From Litoribacter populi (GTDB lineage: Bacteria > Bacteroidota > Bacteroidia > Cytophagales > Cyclobacteriaceae): a stretch of DNA of 64,000 nt. Of this stretch, positions 25,797 to 35,321 are shown in pieces. The stretch spans positions 2,034,393 through 2,098,392 of the forward strand of contig NZ_VMKN01000001.1 in NCBI RefSeq assembly GCF_007483685.1, read 5' to 3'. Both the position numbers and the translations under genes were made by a program. The notes under the pieces were generated by a model that was not told the DNA's origin, made no database searches, and saw nothing but the letters and a program-made list of their open reading frames with translations. Positions within the stretch are counted from its first letter, which is position 1. Each line of letters starts with the position of its first letter.

Positions 25797-26486
25797 ATGA
25801 AAAGAGTTGTCTTATTGATTTTTTGCCTTTCAGTCTATTTTTCAATTTTTGCCCAGGAAAGAGCGGATGTAAATGAAAATGAATATCTTTTTGTCACAGA
25901 GTATGGTAAGACATCCAAGTCCAAAGGGGTGAAGGGTACTCCTTTTGTTTTTGAAGAGATGGTAAAGGGAGATATTATAATGACGGATGGGAAAAACTAC
26001 CAAAATGTCAGTCTCAACATTTACCCTAAAAAAGCACAGGTGTTTATTGGTGAGGAGTTGCCTGATGGGGAAGGGAAGAGTAATAAGACTATTGTAATGG
26101 ATAACAGAAAACTGGATAAGGTGGTATTAGAAGATGGGGATAGGATTTTCCGTTACTTAAAGATCAAAGATATCTACATGATAGGAGAGGTGCTGTATGA
26201 GAAGGAAGATGAAAAGCTAGTGGCCTATCATGAAAAAAGGTTTTTACCCGCTCAAGTTGAAGCATATTCCATCAATGCCTATGATGTTTTTCAGGATGTG
26301 ATAAAGTATTTTATAGTAAAGGACGGCCAAGAACATGAAGTGAAAAAAGGGTCTTCTGGCCTAAAAACAATATCTTCCGATCACTGGAAAACTTTGCGAA
26401 GCTATATGAAGGACAGTAAACTGGATTTTGGGAATCCGGCTGATATGAGGCAGGTGTATTTGAAGTCGAAAGAATTAGGTGGGTGA
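25797..26486 (+). CDS. Secreted hypothetical protein
   Basis: 229 aa with signal peptide MKRVVLLIFCLSVYFSIFAQ and no recognizable domain. The mature part is strongly charged (many Lys, Glu, Asp) and reads as alternating strands, for example NVSLNIYPKKAQVFIGEELP and RYLKIKDIYMIGEVLYEKED, with a helical end HWKTLRSYMKDSKLDF. There are no cysteines in the mature region, which suggests a periplasmic or outer-surface beta-protein. Not recognized; it could be a Bacteroidota DUF of the outer-membrane-linked sort. A 7-bp array begins on its stop codon. Confidence 0.75.
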   Translation: MKRVVLLIFCLSVYFSIFAQERADVNENEYLFVTEYGKTSKSKGVKGTPFVFEEMVKGDIIMTDGKNYQNVSLNIYPKKAQVFIGEELPDGEGKSNKTIVMDNRKLDKVVLEDGDRIFRYLKIKDIYMIGEVLYEKEDEKLVAYHEKRFLPAQVEAYSINAYDVFQDVIKYFIVKDGQEHEVKKGSSGLKTISSDHWKTLRSYMKDSKLDFGNPADMRQVYLKSKELGG

Positions 26487-26512
26487 CCGATGTAGGATGT
26501 CGGATGACCGAT
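26485..26512. repeat. Array of four 7-bp units overlapping a stop codon
   Basis: GACCGAT, GTAGGAT, GTCGGAT, GACCGAT. The first unit begins on the second base of the TGA stop of the upstream gene. Same unit length as the arrays at 19079 and 36698, and nearly the same wording as 36698. Confidence 0.75.
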
Positions 26513-26547
26513 ATTTGAAAACGGAACACGGGAGACCAAAGAAAAAA

Positions 26548-26583
26548 AAGAACTCCCGAGGCTTATTAGGTTCGGGAGTTCTT
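26548..26583 (-). terminator. Rho-independent terminator of the transketolase operon
   Basis: Perfect 12-bp stem (26548-26559 with 26572-26583). On the minus strand the hairpin is followed by a run of T (complement of A8 at 26542-26549). It ends the five-gene minus-strand unit and may also stop the convergent secreted-protein transcript. Confidence 0.88.
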
Positions 26584-26609
26584 ATTTAATGAAATATTGA
26601 AAATAAGAC

Positions 26610-27578
26610 TTATTTTCTGGCCAATGCCTTCTTAGCTTTCTCTACGATATTCTCAGCTTTCAAACCGTATTTTTTCATCAAGTCCATTGGCGTGCCTGAT
26701 TCTCCAAAGCTATCGTCTACTCCGACAAACTCCATAGGAACAGGGTTGTTTCTTACCAATGTCTGTGCGATGCTATCTCCAAGCCCACCGTTGAGCTGAT
26801 GCTCCTCAGCGGAAACACAGCAGCCGGTTTTGGCAACTGATTCCAGGATAGCCTCCTCATCTAGAGGTTTGATGGTGTGGATGTTGATTACTTCTGCAGA
26901 AATGCCTTCTTCGGCAAGCATGGCTTCGGCAACTACCGCTTCCCAAACCAAGTGTCCGGTTGCGAAAATAGTAACGTCCTTGCCTTCAATCATTTTCCAA
27001 GCCTTTCCGATCTCAAATTTTTGGTCCTTGTCGGTGAATATTGGCCAGCTAGGGCGTCCAAATCTCAAGTAAACCGGTCCTTCATGCTCAGCGATGGCCA
27101 TAGTGGCCGCCTTGGTCTGGTTGTAGTCACAAGGGTTGATCACTGTCATGTGTGGAAGCATCTTCATCATGCCTACATCTTCAAGGATCTGGTGGGTTGC
27201 ACCGTCTTCACCTAGTGTCACACCAGCGTGAGATGCACAGATTTTCACGTTTTTGCCAGAGTAGGCAATCGACTGACGGATCTGGTCATAAACACGGCCA
27301 GTGGAGAAGTTGGCGAAAGTTCCTGTAAAAGGAATCTTGCCACCAATAGTCATCCCCGCTGCAAGGCCCATCATGTTGGCCTCAGCGATACCAACCTGGA
27401 AGAATCTTTCCGGAAACTCCTTCTGGAATGCTCCCATTTTGAGGGAACCGATAAGGTCAGCGCAAAGTCCCACTACTTCAGGATTTTTCCTTCCAGCTTC
27501 CAATAAGCCGTCACCAAAACCTGAACGCGTGTCTTTTTTTTCTGTATAGGTGAATTTTGTATTCAAAGTCTTTTCCAT
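26610..27578 (-). CDS. Transketolase, C-terminal half subunit
   Basis: 322 aa carrying the pyrimidine-binding and C-terminal domains of a two-subunit transketolase (pentose phosphate pathway, thiamine diphosphate dependent). Family phrases: [17 protein letters not shown] with the conserved Glu that activates the cofactor, [20 protein letters not shown], and [18 protein letters not shown]. The partner half is the next upstream gene, 43 bp away. Split transketolases of this kind are frequent in Bacteroidota and archaea. Confidence 0.93.
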   Translation of the reverse strand: MEKTLNTKFTYTEKKDTRSGFGDGLLEAGRKNPEVVGLCADLIGSLKMGAFQKEFPERFFQVGIAEANMMGLAAGMTIGGKIPFTGTFANFSTGRVYDQIRQSIAYSGKNVKICASHAGVTLGEDGATHQILEDVGMMKMLPHMTVINPCDYNQTKAATMAIAEHEGPVYLRFGRPSWPIFTDKDQKFEIGKAWKMIEGKDVTIFATGHLVWEAVVAEAMLAEEGISAEVINIHTIKPLDEEAILESVAKTGCCVSAEEHQLNGGLGDSIAQTLVRNNPVPMEFVGVDDSFGESGTPMDLMKKYGLKAENIVEKAKKALARK

Positions 27579-27621
27579 TGTGCTAAATTTTTGCCTCTTC
27601 CTTGGGAAAAGGATTTTTCAA

Positions 27622-28473
27622 TTAATAATCTCCTAGGGATTCCTCAAGTTGGCCTAATGCATTTTCCAGCTGCTCATCGTTTGGAGCCACGCCGTGCCAT
27701 TTGTGAGTGCCGACCATAAAGTCCACACCATATCCCATTTCAGTATGCAGGAGATTCATTACTGGCTTACCTTTTCCAAGAAGGGATTTTGCTTTTTCAA
27801 TCACAGAGATCACTTCTTCCATGTTGTTACCATCTTTGGTTTCCACGACTTCCCAGCCGAAAGCCTCATACTTCTTGCGCAAATCTTGAAGATCCATCAC
27901 CTCGGTGGTTAGTCCGTCGATTTGTTGCCTATTCACATCGATGGTGGCAATTAGGTTGTCCACTTTGTGGTGAGCTGCGTACATGGCTGCTTCCCAAACC
28001 TGTCCTTCTTGCTGCTCTCCATCTCCCATCAACACAAACACAGTCTTGTCATCGCCATTGATTTTTTTGGCTTGAGCCGCACCGATTGCTGCAGACATAC
28101 CTTGTCCCAAAGAACCTGAGGCGATTCTGATTCCAGGAAGGTTTTCCTCAGTAGTAGGGTGGCCCTGAAGCCTGCTGTCGATCTTTCTGAAAGTAGCCAG
28201 TTCCTCTACGCCGAAATATCCGCTTCTTGCAAGTACGCTGTACCACACCGGAGAGATGTGGCCATTGGAAAGGAAGAACAAGTCTTCGTTTCTGCCGTCC
28301 ATGTCAAAGTCGGTAGTGTGCTCCATTTGGTTGAAATATAGCGCCACAAAGAACTCAGTGCAGCCAAGAGAACCTCCTGGGTGACCTGAATTGACCGCAT
28401 GAACCATGCGCAGGATGTCTCTTCTTACTTGAGAACAGGTTTTATTAAGTTGATCGATTGAGAGTTTTTCCAT
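27622..28473 (-). CDS. Transketolase, N-terminal half subunit
   Basis: 283 aa with the pyrophosphate-binding domain: GHPGGSLGCTEFFVALYFN, RIASGSLGQGMSAAIGAAQA, and the ThDP/Mg motif VLMGDGEQQEGQVWEAAMYA (GDG...Q in place of GDG...N). It works as a heterodimer with the C-terminal half downstream, transferring two-carbon units between sugars. 14 nt after the bcp stop, in a compact operon with the M23 peptidase and FAH genes. Confidence 0.93.
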   Translation of the reverse strand: MEKLSIDQLNKTCSQVRRDILRMVHAVNSGHPGGSLGCTEFFVALYFNQMEHTTDFDMDGRNEDLFFLSNGHISPVWYSVLARSGYFGVEELATFRKIDSRLQGHPTTEENLPGIRIASGSLGQGMSAAIGAAQAKKINGDDKTVFVLMGDGEQQEGQVWEAAMYAAHHKVDNLIATIDVNRQQIDGLTTEVMDLQDLRKKYEAFGWEVVETKDGNNMEEVISVIEKAKSLLGKGKPVMNLLHTEMGYGVDFMVGTHKWHGVAPNDEQLENALGQLEESLGDY

Positions 28474-28487
28474 TTTGGTGGAATAGT

Positions 28488-28937
28488 TTATTTAAGTATT
28501 TGATTTGTATGCTCTTTTGTCTTCACCTTTTCGATGATATCGGCGATGTTTCCTTCCTCATCTATGATGAAGGTTTTGCGTGCCGTGCCCATGTACTTCC
28601 TACCGTACATGTTTTTTTCCACCCAAGTTCCATATTTCTCGTGAACAATCTTTTCAGTGTCAGCGAGTAAGGTGAATGGAAGCTCTTGTTTTTCTATAAA
28701 TTTCTGGTGTGCTTTTTCAGTATCGGTGCTTATGCCCAACACTTCAAATCCTTCTTTTTGAAGCTCTGAATAATTGTCACGAAGGTTGCAAGCCTGTGCC
28801 GTACAGCCAGGGGTGTTGTCTTTTGGATAAAAATAAAGTATAACTTTTTTTCCCTTGTAGTCAGAAAGTTTGACTGTTTCTCCATCCTGATTTTTCACTT
28901 CAAAATCAGGTGCTTGCATTCCTTTTTCTAGTGACAT
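28488..28937 (-). CDS. bcp: Thioredoxin-dependent peroxiredoxin, Bcp/PrxQ type
   Basis: 149 aa cytoplasmic thiol peroxidase that reduces H2O2 and organic hydroperoxides. Peroxidatic Cys45 in PKDNTPGCTAQACNLRD with resolving Cys50 five residues later, the alpha-2 type of PrxQ. ADTEKIVHEKYGTW and TFIIDEEGNI match the C-terminal half. Normal length. 21 bp separate it from the M23 gene upstream; probably the same transcript. Confidence 0.95.
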   Translation of the reverse strand: MSLEKGMQAPDFEVKNQDGETVKLSDYKGKKVILYFYPKDNTPGCTAQACNLRDNYSELQKEGFEVLGISTDTEKAHQKFIEKQELPFTLLADTEKIVHEKYGTWVEKNMYGRKYMGTARKTFIIDEEGNIADIIEKVKTKEHTNQILK

Positions 28938-28958
28938 ATGCTTTTATTTTTTGGTTTG

Positions 28959-30836
28959 TCAAATCTTGGAAGTAAACTCGGCCTCGTTGCCGGCCTTGTC
29001 CCTGACTTTCAGCAAAACTTCTCCTTTGAAAGGTTTGGCATCCAGCTTTTCGGACCAGATCACAGATTGCTTATGCTCATATCGCATCCATACCCACTCG
29101 CCGTCCACATAGGCCTCAAAGCTGTCAATGCCCGAAAGATTGTCCGTAATGGAAAACCTCAAGCCGGAAGAATTAACTCTCACCGGAACGATCCTGGGCG
29201 GGGTGCTATCCTCCGCGATTACAAAAGTACCAAAATTTTTGGTTTTGAAGGTGATTTGATTCCCACTCCATTTTCCTCCTATAAAAGACTTCCAGCCATT
29301 TTCGTATTTAAGGTAGACGTGGGCTTTGTCCCTTGCACCCTCAAAATGACTGGCATCCATGTCCACTTCAAAATTGTTCCATAAGTATTCATGAGGGGAA
29401 TTGACGGTCAGTTCTCTTTCAGGACCGATTTTTTGATAGCTGTATCTTAAGTATAAATCGTCAAAGTGGGTGTTTTCGGCAAAGCGGAAACCTGTTTTTC
29501 CATCAGTATAACGGAGTTCTTCTTGAAAAGGAACTTTGGCTTTCACGTCAGGAAAAAGTTTTTCTGTGCAAAGGTCTACCGAATCAGGCATTCCGTAATC
29601 CATATTCCAAAGGTATGTTCGTTTGTTGGAACCCACATATGCAGGAGGTAGCTCAAGAACGAATCCATTGACGAAAAACTTGGCCAATACACCCTCTGCG
29701 GCTCCTTCACCATTGAGTACCATAATGTTGTTTTGGTAGGAGATTTTCTCTTTGCCAGCAGTGTTGTTGCTGCCTGTCAATTGGCTTTTTGATTCAACAC
29801 CTTTGAAAGTCAATTGTAGATTTGACCTGTTTTTGTACACATCTTCCAGCAATACCTCTATGGAGCGTTTTTCTCCAGGCTCAGCCACAATGCCTCCACT
29901 CCAGGGTTCGCTTGGAGTGTAGAAAGGGAAAAGGTTGTTTTTCGCCTTATAAAGCTTGGTGTATTTATTTCTATAAGTATGGACCAAAAGGTAGCGACCT
30001 ATATTGAAATCGATCACATCCACATTGCTTTCAAAAATCTTTTCTCCTTGATCATAGATTTGATAAATTGGGAAGCCATTCGGGTTATGCATTTCATCCA
30101 GCTTGTCATAGGCAAGCACCTCAATGCCTACCTTGCCGGTGATCTCAACTTCTTCCCTAATTGTAAACTTTTTCCCGTCATAAATTACAGGGAATTCGGT
30201 ACGCTGAAACTTGCCATTTACTCGACTTTCAATAGTAAGTGGAGTGATCGCGACTCTTTGGACAGTGGGAGGGGTGTTGTCCACTATTTCGGAAAAGCCA
30301 AATTTCAAAGGGTCTAAGGCCCTGTCGAGGGAATCCCGGATTTCAAAGTGTAGGTGCGGACCGGCAGAACTGCCTGTGTTACCGCTATAAGCTATAATAT
30401 CGCCCTTTTTTACCGGAAGGGCAGTTGGGTCTGGATAGATTTCTATTTCATTTTTGTGTAGGGCATAGGCTTCATTCCGGATGAAATCTCCAATCTCATC
30501 GTTGAAGTTTCGGAGATGGGCATACGTGGTAATCTGCCCGTTGGGATGGCGGAGGTGGATGACGTTGCCGTAGCCGAAGGTAGAAGCCTTCATGCGGTAA
30601 ACATATCCGTCGGCCGCGGCATAAATTGGCAGGCCTTGGCGACCCTCAGTTTTGATGTCGATGCCGCTGTGGAAGTGATTGGGTCTGATCTCACTCATGT
30701 TTCCGGCCAGGAAATTTTGGTGGCCAGGTTTAACGGGAAATAGATAATACCCTTTTTCAATATTTGCCGAGGCTATCAGGACAGCCCCGGCTATTAATGC
30801 AATTGCAAAAAGAAATTTATTTGATTTCAAAGTCAA
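28959..30836 (-). CDS. M23 family metallopeptidase (envelope)
   Basis: 625 aa exported zinc endopeptidase of the LytM group, likely cutting peptidoglycan peptide bridges or acting as a regulator. Signal sequence KFLFAIALIAGAVLIASA. Zinc motif HFHSGIDIKTEGRQG with the HxxxD pair, and GPHLHFEIRDS for the second pair. After about residue 190 comes a long beta-rich part, unusual in size for the family, ending in an Ig-like module (SGLRFSITDNLSGIDSFEAY). No ATG is available at the front: TTG at 30834-30836 (or TTG two codons on) lies inside the FAH gene, so the first 20 bp overlap it. Confidence 0.88.
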   Translation of the reverse strand: MTLKSNKFLFAIALIAGAVLIASANIEKGYYLFPVKPGHQNFLAGNMSEIRPNHFHSGIDIKTEGRQGLPIYAAADGYVYRMKASTFGYGNVIHLRHPNGQITTYAHLRNFNDEIGDFIRNEAYALHKNEIEIYPDPTALPVKKGDIIAYSGNTGSSAGPHLHFEIRDSLDRALDPLKFGFSEIVDNTPPTVQRVAITPLTIESRVNGKFQRTEFPVIYDGKKFTIREEVEITGKVGIEVLAYDKLDEMHNPNGFPIYQIYDQGEKIFESNVDVIDFNIGRYLLVHTYRNKYTKLYKAKNNLFPFYTPSEPWSGGIVAEPGEKRSIEVLLEDVYKNRSNLQLTFKGVESKSQLTGSNNTAGKEKISYQNNIMVLNGEGAAEGVLAKFFVNGFVLELPPAYVGSNKRTYLWNMDYGMPDSVDLCTEKLFPDVKAKVPFQEELRYTDGKTGFRFAENTHFDDLYLRYSYQKIGPERELTVNSPHEYLWNNFEVDMDASHFEGARDKAHVYLKYENGWKSFIGGKWSGNQITFKTKNFGTFVIAEDSTPPRIVPVRVNSSGLRFSITDNLSGIDSFEAYVDGEWVWMRYEHKQSVIWSEKLDAKPFKGEVLLKVRDKAGNEAEFTSKI

Positions 30837-31428
30837 GCAGCTTTTTATCTTCTATGTACGCCTCTAATCTGTCCCCGATGCTGATCTTGCCGACTCCGGC
30901 TGGAGTCCCGGTGAATATGAGGTCTCCTTTTTTTAACGTAAAAAACTGTGAAACATATTCTATAATGGTGGCAAAATCAAAAAGCATCAACTTGGTGTTC
31001 CCTTTTTGCCTTTCCTCACCGTTGATATCCAAATGAAAATTGATGTCCGAAAAATCCTTGAACTCAGAAACCGGTAAAAATTCCCCGATAGGTGCTGAAC
31101 CGTTGAAAGCTTTCGCGATTTCCCAGGGAAGGCCTTTGTCCTTACATTTCTGCTGGAGATCTCTGGCGGTAAAGTCAATACCAATACCTATTTCATCGAA
31201 ATATCGATGAGCAAACTCTTTTTTAATGTACTTGCCTTCCTTGTTAATTTTTAACACCAGTTCCACTTCATGGTGGATGTTTGAAGAAAAATCAGGGTGG
31301 TAAAAAGGCATATTGTTCTTTAGAACGGCCGTGTCAGGCTTCAGAAAAACCACCGGTTCGGAAGGCCTCTCGTTTTCAAGCTCAGCAATATGCTCGGTAT
31401 AATTTCTGCCTATGGCAATGACTTTCAT
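30817..31428 (-). CDS. Fumarylacetoacetate hydrolase family protein
   Basis: 203 aa, metal-dependent C-C bond hydrolase or decarboxylase of the FAHD1/YcgM group (acylpyruvase/oxaloacetate decarboxylase type). Motifs: MKVIAIGRNYTEHI at the start, FLKPDTAVL, the metal-binding HHEVELVLKI and IGIDFTARDLQ, and GDLIFTGTPAGVGKI at the C-terminus. The frame is open to 31548, but those 40 residues are low-complexity and not family-like; ATG at 31426-31428 begins the conserved part. First gene of the minus-strand operon that runs to the transketolase; its 3' end overlaps the M23 gene. Confidence 0.9.
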   Translation of the reverse strand: MKVIAIGRNYTEHIAELENERPSEPVVFLKPDTAVLKNNMPFYHPDFSSNIHHEVELVLKINKEGKYIKKEFAHRYFDEIGIGIDFTARDLQQKCKDKGLPWEIAKAFNGSAPIGEFLPVSEFKDFSDINFHLDINGEERQKGNTKLMLFDFATIIEYVSQFFTLKKGDLIFTGTPAGVGKISIGDRLEAYIEDKKLLDFEIK

Positions 31429-31554
31429 GGGTGTGATTTTAAGGTGCGGAATCTGGTATGCAAAGAAACTTAATTCGGGTTGATTTTGAAAGGGATAGGG
31501 TGAAAAAGGTGATGGGGGAAATGAGCTATTGATTTTCAAAAAAATCAAAATTAG

Positions 31555-31585
31555 TTTTAATTTTTAAGGTTTTAGTCTAGTTTTG
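31555..31585 (+). promoter_or_regulatory. Candidate promoter of the TonB receptor operon
   Basis: TTTT (31555-31558), 19-bp spacer, TAGTTTTG (31578-31585) fits TAnnTTTG. Predicted start near 31590, about 34 nt before the ATG at 31624. Confidence 0.5.
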
Positions 31586-31623
31586 GAATCCCAGTTTTGA
31601 ATTCTTATTTTAGCTATCTCTAT

Positions 31624-33969
31624 ATGAGTAAAATTTTTACCCTCCTCTTAACCTTGTTTGCCACAGCTTCTTTTGCCCAAAAAATTACTCTGAATGGAAC
31701 TGTGAAAGACAAAGAAACAGGTGAAAACCTCATTGGCGTTAATGTCTTCGACAAAAACACACAAAGAGGCGCCGTTTCCAATAATTACGGTTTTTACAGT
31801 TACACCAGTCAGGGTGGTGAGGTGGAGATCCTCTTTAGTTATGTGGGCTACAAACCCTATATTTTAAAGCAAAACCTTACTGAAGACATCACGCTCAATG
31901 TGGAATTGACTCCGGCCTCCCTTTCAGAATTTGTGGTAGAAGGTTCAAGAGAGGAGCTTATCCAGGAAAATACCCAGATGGGAAGTATCAACGTGCCCTT
32001 GAGGCAGATCAAAGATATGCCTGCGCTTTTTGGGGAGGTGGATGTATTGAAGGTATTGCAGCTTTTGCCAGGCGTGCAGTCGGGGACCGAAGGCGCAAGT
32101 GGCATGTATGTGAGAGGGGGAGGGCCTGACCAGAACCTAATCTTGCTCGACGGTACCCCGGTCTACAATGCTACCCACCTTTTCGGCTTTTTCTCTGTTT
32201 TCAATGCTGATGCGCTGAACAATGTGGAATTGATCAAAGGAGGGTTTCCGGCTAGATTTGGAGGTAGGCTTTCTTCAGTGATCGACATCAGTATGAAGGA
32301 AGGCAACATGAAGGAATTTCACGGAGAGGGATCAATTGGGTTGATTGCTTCAAAACTGACTTTGGAGGGTCCAATTGTAAAGGACAAAACCTCCTTTTTG
32401 GTGTCGGCAAGACGGACTTATATTGATTTGTTGGCCCGACCTTTCATCCGAAGGGAAACAGGAGGTCAAGAGAGTGCTGGATATTATTTTTATGACCTCA
32501 ATGCTAAGGTAAATCATATTTTTGATGACAAAAACAGGCTTTACTTAAGTGTTTATGGAGGAGAAGACGTGGGTTACACCAGGTCTGATTATTCGGCAAA
32601 TAATAACAATGAACGTATTAAAAGTAAGTCAGAAACCGGACTGGGATGGGGTAATCTTATCACGGCCCTCCGCTGGAATCATATTTTTAACAATAAACTT
32701 TTCGCCAACTTTTCAGGCACTTACACCAAATATCACTTTAGGATCTTTGATGAATATGACTACAGCAGGGTAGGGAATGGTCTGAATGAAGATAGGTTTT
32801 ATCAGGCTGATTATCGGTCAGGAATTAGGGATTACGCCTTGAAGGCCGATTTTGACTACATCCCAAATACCAATCATTATGTCCGTTTTGGGGCAAACCA
32901 TATTTTCCACCGCTTTACCCCGGGAGTCTTTACCGCAACGGAAAGGGCCGAATGGTTTGATATGGAAAGTGGAGATATTTATGATAGTCAGGAATATGCG
33001 CTGTATGTGGAAGATGATATTCAGTTGGGAAGAAAATTCAAATTAAATGCAGGCCTCCACTATTCAGGTTTTTTGGTAGATGGGGAGCATTACAATTCCC
33101 TGCAGCCTAGAATTTCCTCCAGATATCTTGTCAATGAAAGCAGTTCGGTAAAGGCTTCTTTCGCCACCATGACCCAGTTTATCCATTTGTTAAGCAACGC
33201 GGGACTTGGGTTGCCAACTGACCTGTGGGTGCCGGCCACTTCCAATATTGGTCCCCAACAGTCCTGGCAGACAAGTTTGGGTTATTACAAGTCCCTACCT
33301 GGCGGATTTGAGTACAGTGTAGAAGGCTACTATAAGGAAATGGAAGGCTTGATCGAGTATAAAGACGGAGCGTCCTTTTTAAATATGGGTGAAAACTGGG
33401 AAGACAAAGTTGAAGTAGGAAGGGGCAGAAGCTATGGTGTGGAAATGCTCTTGCAAAAGAAAATCGGCAAAACCACAGGATGGCTGGGTTACACACTTCC
33501 CAAAACGGAACGCCAATTTGAAAATCTCAACCGTAACCAATGGTTTCCATTTCGCTATGATAGAAGACATGACCTTAGCCTGACAATTTCTCATCACATC
33601 ACTCCAAAAATCCACCTTTCCGGAACCTGGGTTTATGGAACAGGTAATGCCATATCCATTCCAACAGAGATATATCAGAGTTACGAGAATCATCAATTTT
33701 ACGGACACATGATGGGGCAAGTGGAGCACTATGATGCAAGAAATAATTTCAGGATGAGGGATTACCACAGGTTAGATCTGGGTGTGAATTTCATCAAGCA
33801 AAAGCGCTGGGGGGAAAGGGTTTGGAACATCTCCGTTTACAATGCTTATAATAGAATGAATCCATTCTATATGGATATAACACGGAATCGGCAAACACAG
33901 CAAAAAGTGCTGGCCCAATATTCCCTCTTTCCGGTATTGCCTTCTTTTTCTTATGGATTTAAATTTTGA
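31624..33969 (+). CDS. TonB-dependent outer membrane receptor with carboxypeptidase-like N-domain
   Basis: 781 aa outer-membrane transporter. Signal peptide MSKIFTLLLTLFATASFAQ, then a CarboxypepD_reg-like domain (ITLNGTVKDKETGENLIGVN to about 115), the plug (DMPALFGEVDVLKVLQLLPG, with GVQSGTEGASGMYVRGGGPD) and a beta-barrel ending in FSYGFKF, with the terminal Phe used for outer-membrane assembly. No SusD partner; instead a DUF4249-type lipoprotein follows by 5 bp, a combination common in Bacteroidota. Ligand unknown. TTG at 31597 is rejected in favour of the ATG. Confidence 0.95.
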   Translation: MSKIFTLLLTLFATASFAQKITLNGTVKDKETGENLIGVNVFDKNTQRGAVSNNYGFYSYTSQGGEVEILFSYVGYKPYILKQNLTEDITLNVELTPASLSEFVVEGSREELIQENTQMGSINVPLRQIKDMPALFGEVDVLKVLQLLPGVQSGTEGASGMYVRGGGPDQNLILLDGTPVYNATHLFGFFSVFNADALNNVELIKGGFPARFGGRLSSVIDISMKEGNMKEFHGEGSIGLIASKLTLEGPIVKDKTSFLVSARRTYIDLLARPFIRRETGGQESAGYYFYDLNAKVNHIFDDKNRLYLSVYGGEDVGYTRSDYSANNNNERIKSKSETGLGWGNLITALRWNHIFNNKLFANFSGTYTKYHFRIFDEYDYSRVGNGLNEDRFYQADYRSGIRDYALKADFDYIPNTNHYVRFGANHIFHRFTPGVFTATERAEWFDMESGDIYDSQEYALYVEDDIQLGRKFKLNAGLHYSGFLVDGEHYNSLQPRISSRYLVNESSSVKASFATMTQFIHLLSNAGLGLPTDLWVPATSNIGPQQSWQTSLGYYKSLPGGFEYSVEGYYKEMEGLIEYKDGASFLNMGENWEDKVEVGRGRSYGVEMLLQKKIGKTTGWLGYTLPKTERQFENLNRNQWFPFRYDRRHDLSLTISHHITPKIHLSGTWVYGTGNAISIPTEIYQSYENHQFYGHMMGQVEHYDARNNFRMRDYHRLDLGVNFIKQKRWGERVWNISVYNAYNRMNPFYMDITRNRQTQQKVLAQYSLFPVLPSFSYGFKF

Positions 33970-33974
33970 TTTTG

Positions 33975-34901
33975 ATGGTGAATTTTAGATTTGTTTTAGC
34001 CATTTTCATGGTAATTGGATTGGCTTCCTGCGAAAGATATATGGAGATCGAAATGCCAACCCATACCCCAAAGTTTGTAGTCAATACTGACTTGGAGCCA
34101 GGCAAACCAGTCACCGTTTTTGTGACCCAAACAAGAGGAGTTTTGGTGGATAGTGATTTTTCACCCGTACGGGATGCCAAGGTGGAGATATTAGAAGAAG
34201 GGGGACAAGCGTACCCTTTTAGTTTTCAGGAGTTTGAAGGTCGCTTTAATAATATCCAAAATGGATACGTCTCAGAGGAGCTTGAAATAAAACCTGGACA
34301 GACTTATCAGGTAAATGTGGACGGGAAGTTTCCCTCAAGTAGCACAACTGTAACTATCCCCCAAGAGGTGCCGATCAAGTCCGTGGAGATAAGGGAGACC
34401 GGGGGCGATAATGTTGAGTTTGCATTGAAATTTGATGATCCTACGGATAAGAATTTTTATGAAATAACTGTCTTTTATGAGGGGTACAGGACTTATGAGT
34501 TTAGTAGTGACGGTAGAATAGATACGCTTTTTGACAGTAGCTCAGTTCGATTAGAAGCCCTCAGTCCGGCTTATCAAAGGGACTTTCAAGTTGGGAGTGG
34601 ATATGAAAGTGGATTATTGATAGACGACCAGTTATTCAATGGAAATGAAGCTACCATAGAATTTTCGACAAATTTGCGATATACATTGATAATGGAAGTA
34701 ACCGTGGTGCTCAAAAATGTAACTGAGGATTACTACCAATATGAAGTGACGCGCGGTCTGCAAAGGCATACCGGAGGTGACCCCCTTGCCCAGCCTGTAG
34801 CGGTTCATAATAATGTCAACGGGGGTAGGGGTATCATCAAGGCTGGTGTTGTTTCCAAGGAGAAAATACCGTTTGTTTTTTCTGGGGCTCAGGGGAATTA
34901 A
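33975..34901 (+). CDS. DUF4249-type lipoprotein
   Basis: 308 aa lipoprotein. The N-terminus MVNFRFVLAIFMVIGLASC has a lipobox (Cys19). The body begins with KFVVNTDLEPGKPVTVFVTQ and has VEILEEGG, and YQVNVDGKFPS, wording I know from the DUF4249 family encoded next to TonB receptors. It is probably the partner of the receptor just upstream, as an external substrate-binding or accessory protein; this role is inference. The ATG is at 33975, 5 bp after the receptor stop. Confidence 0.85.
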   Translation: MVNFRFVLAIFMVIGLASCERYMEIEMPTHTPKFVVNTDLEPGKPVTVFVTQTRGVLVDSDFSPVRDAKVEILEEGGQAYPFSFQEFEGRFNNIQNGYVSEELEIKPGQTYQVNVDGKFPSSSTTVTIPQEVPIKSVEIRETGGDNVEFALKFDDPTDKNFYEITVFYEGYRTYEFSSDGRIDTLFDSSSVRLEALSPAYQRDFQVGSGYESGLLIDDQLFNGNEATIEFSTNLRYTLIMEVTVVLKNVTEDYYQYEVTRGLQRHTGGDPLAQPVAVHNNVNGGRGIIKAGVVSKEKIPFVFSGAQGN

Positions 34902-35321
34902 GCACTCAGGATTTATTACATGTAAACCCCGAACACATGGAACTTATTATTGTTCGCTCATCCAGACGGCGACCCCCTAAATCAATTTTGTGACTGAAAA
35001 GTGGAACATTGAATGCTTAATTATGGATCAGGAGATAGGACTAGGAACTGACCCTTTATAATGTCCGTAGGATCTAGGGTGGCACTAGGCTCACACCCCT
35101 ACTGGGAGCAAAGTGGGTCCCAAGTGGATTCCTAGTGGGTGCGAAGCAGACTGCCTTAGCCCTAGGTTCACCCTGCCTAAGGGAAGAGATGATGAAGCGT
35201 TATTTGGAAGTTATGGTGGGAAGGGTATAAGGATTTTCCCCTCCATAAAAAAAGCAACGCCCTTCCCGACATTACCTTTACAATCGTTAAACCATTAATC
35301 CTTTAACCCCTTAAACCCTAT
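34902..35321. other. Intergenic region between convergent genes, holds an 11-bp array
   Basis: No credible gene; the 61-residue frame at 35113 is composed of the repeat itself. 35101-35144 is an array of 11-bp units. Neighbouring text (AGGGTGGCACT, TTAGCCCTAGG) suggests more decayed units on both sides. Confidence 0.5.
35101..35144. repeat. Array of four 11-bp units
   Basis: ACTGGGAGCAA, AGTGGGTCCCA, AGTGGATTCCT, AGTGGGTGCGA. Exactly periodic over 44 bp. Same period as 523-566 and 11443-11486. Confidence 0.7.

Noticed and set aside
35113-35298. 61-aa ORF between DUF4249 and hemN
   Set aside because: Half of it is the 11-bp array; no start context, no domain, improbable composition.
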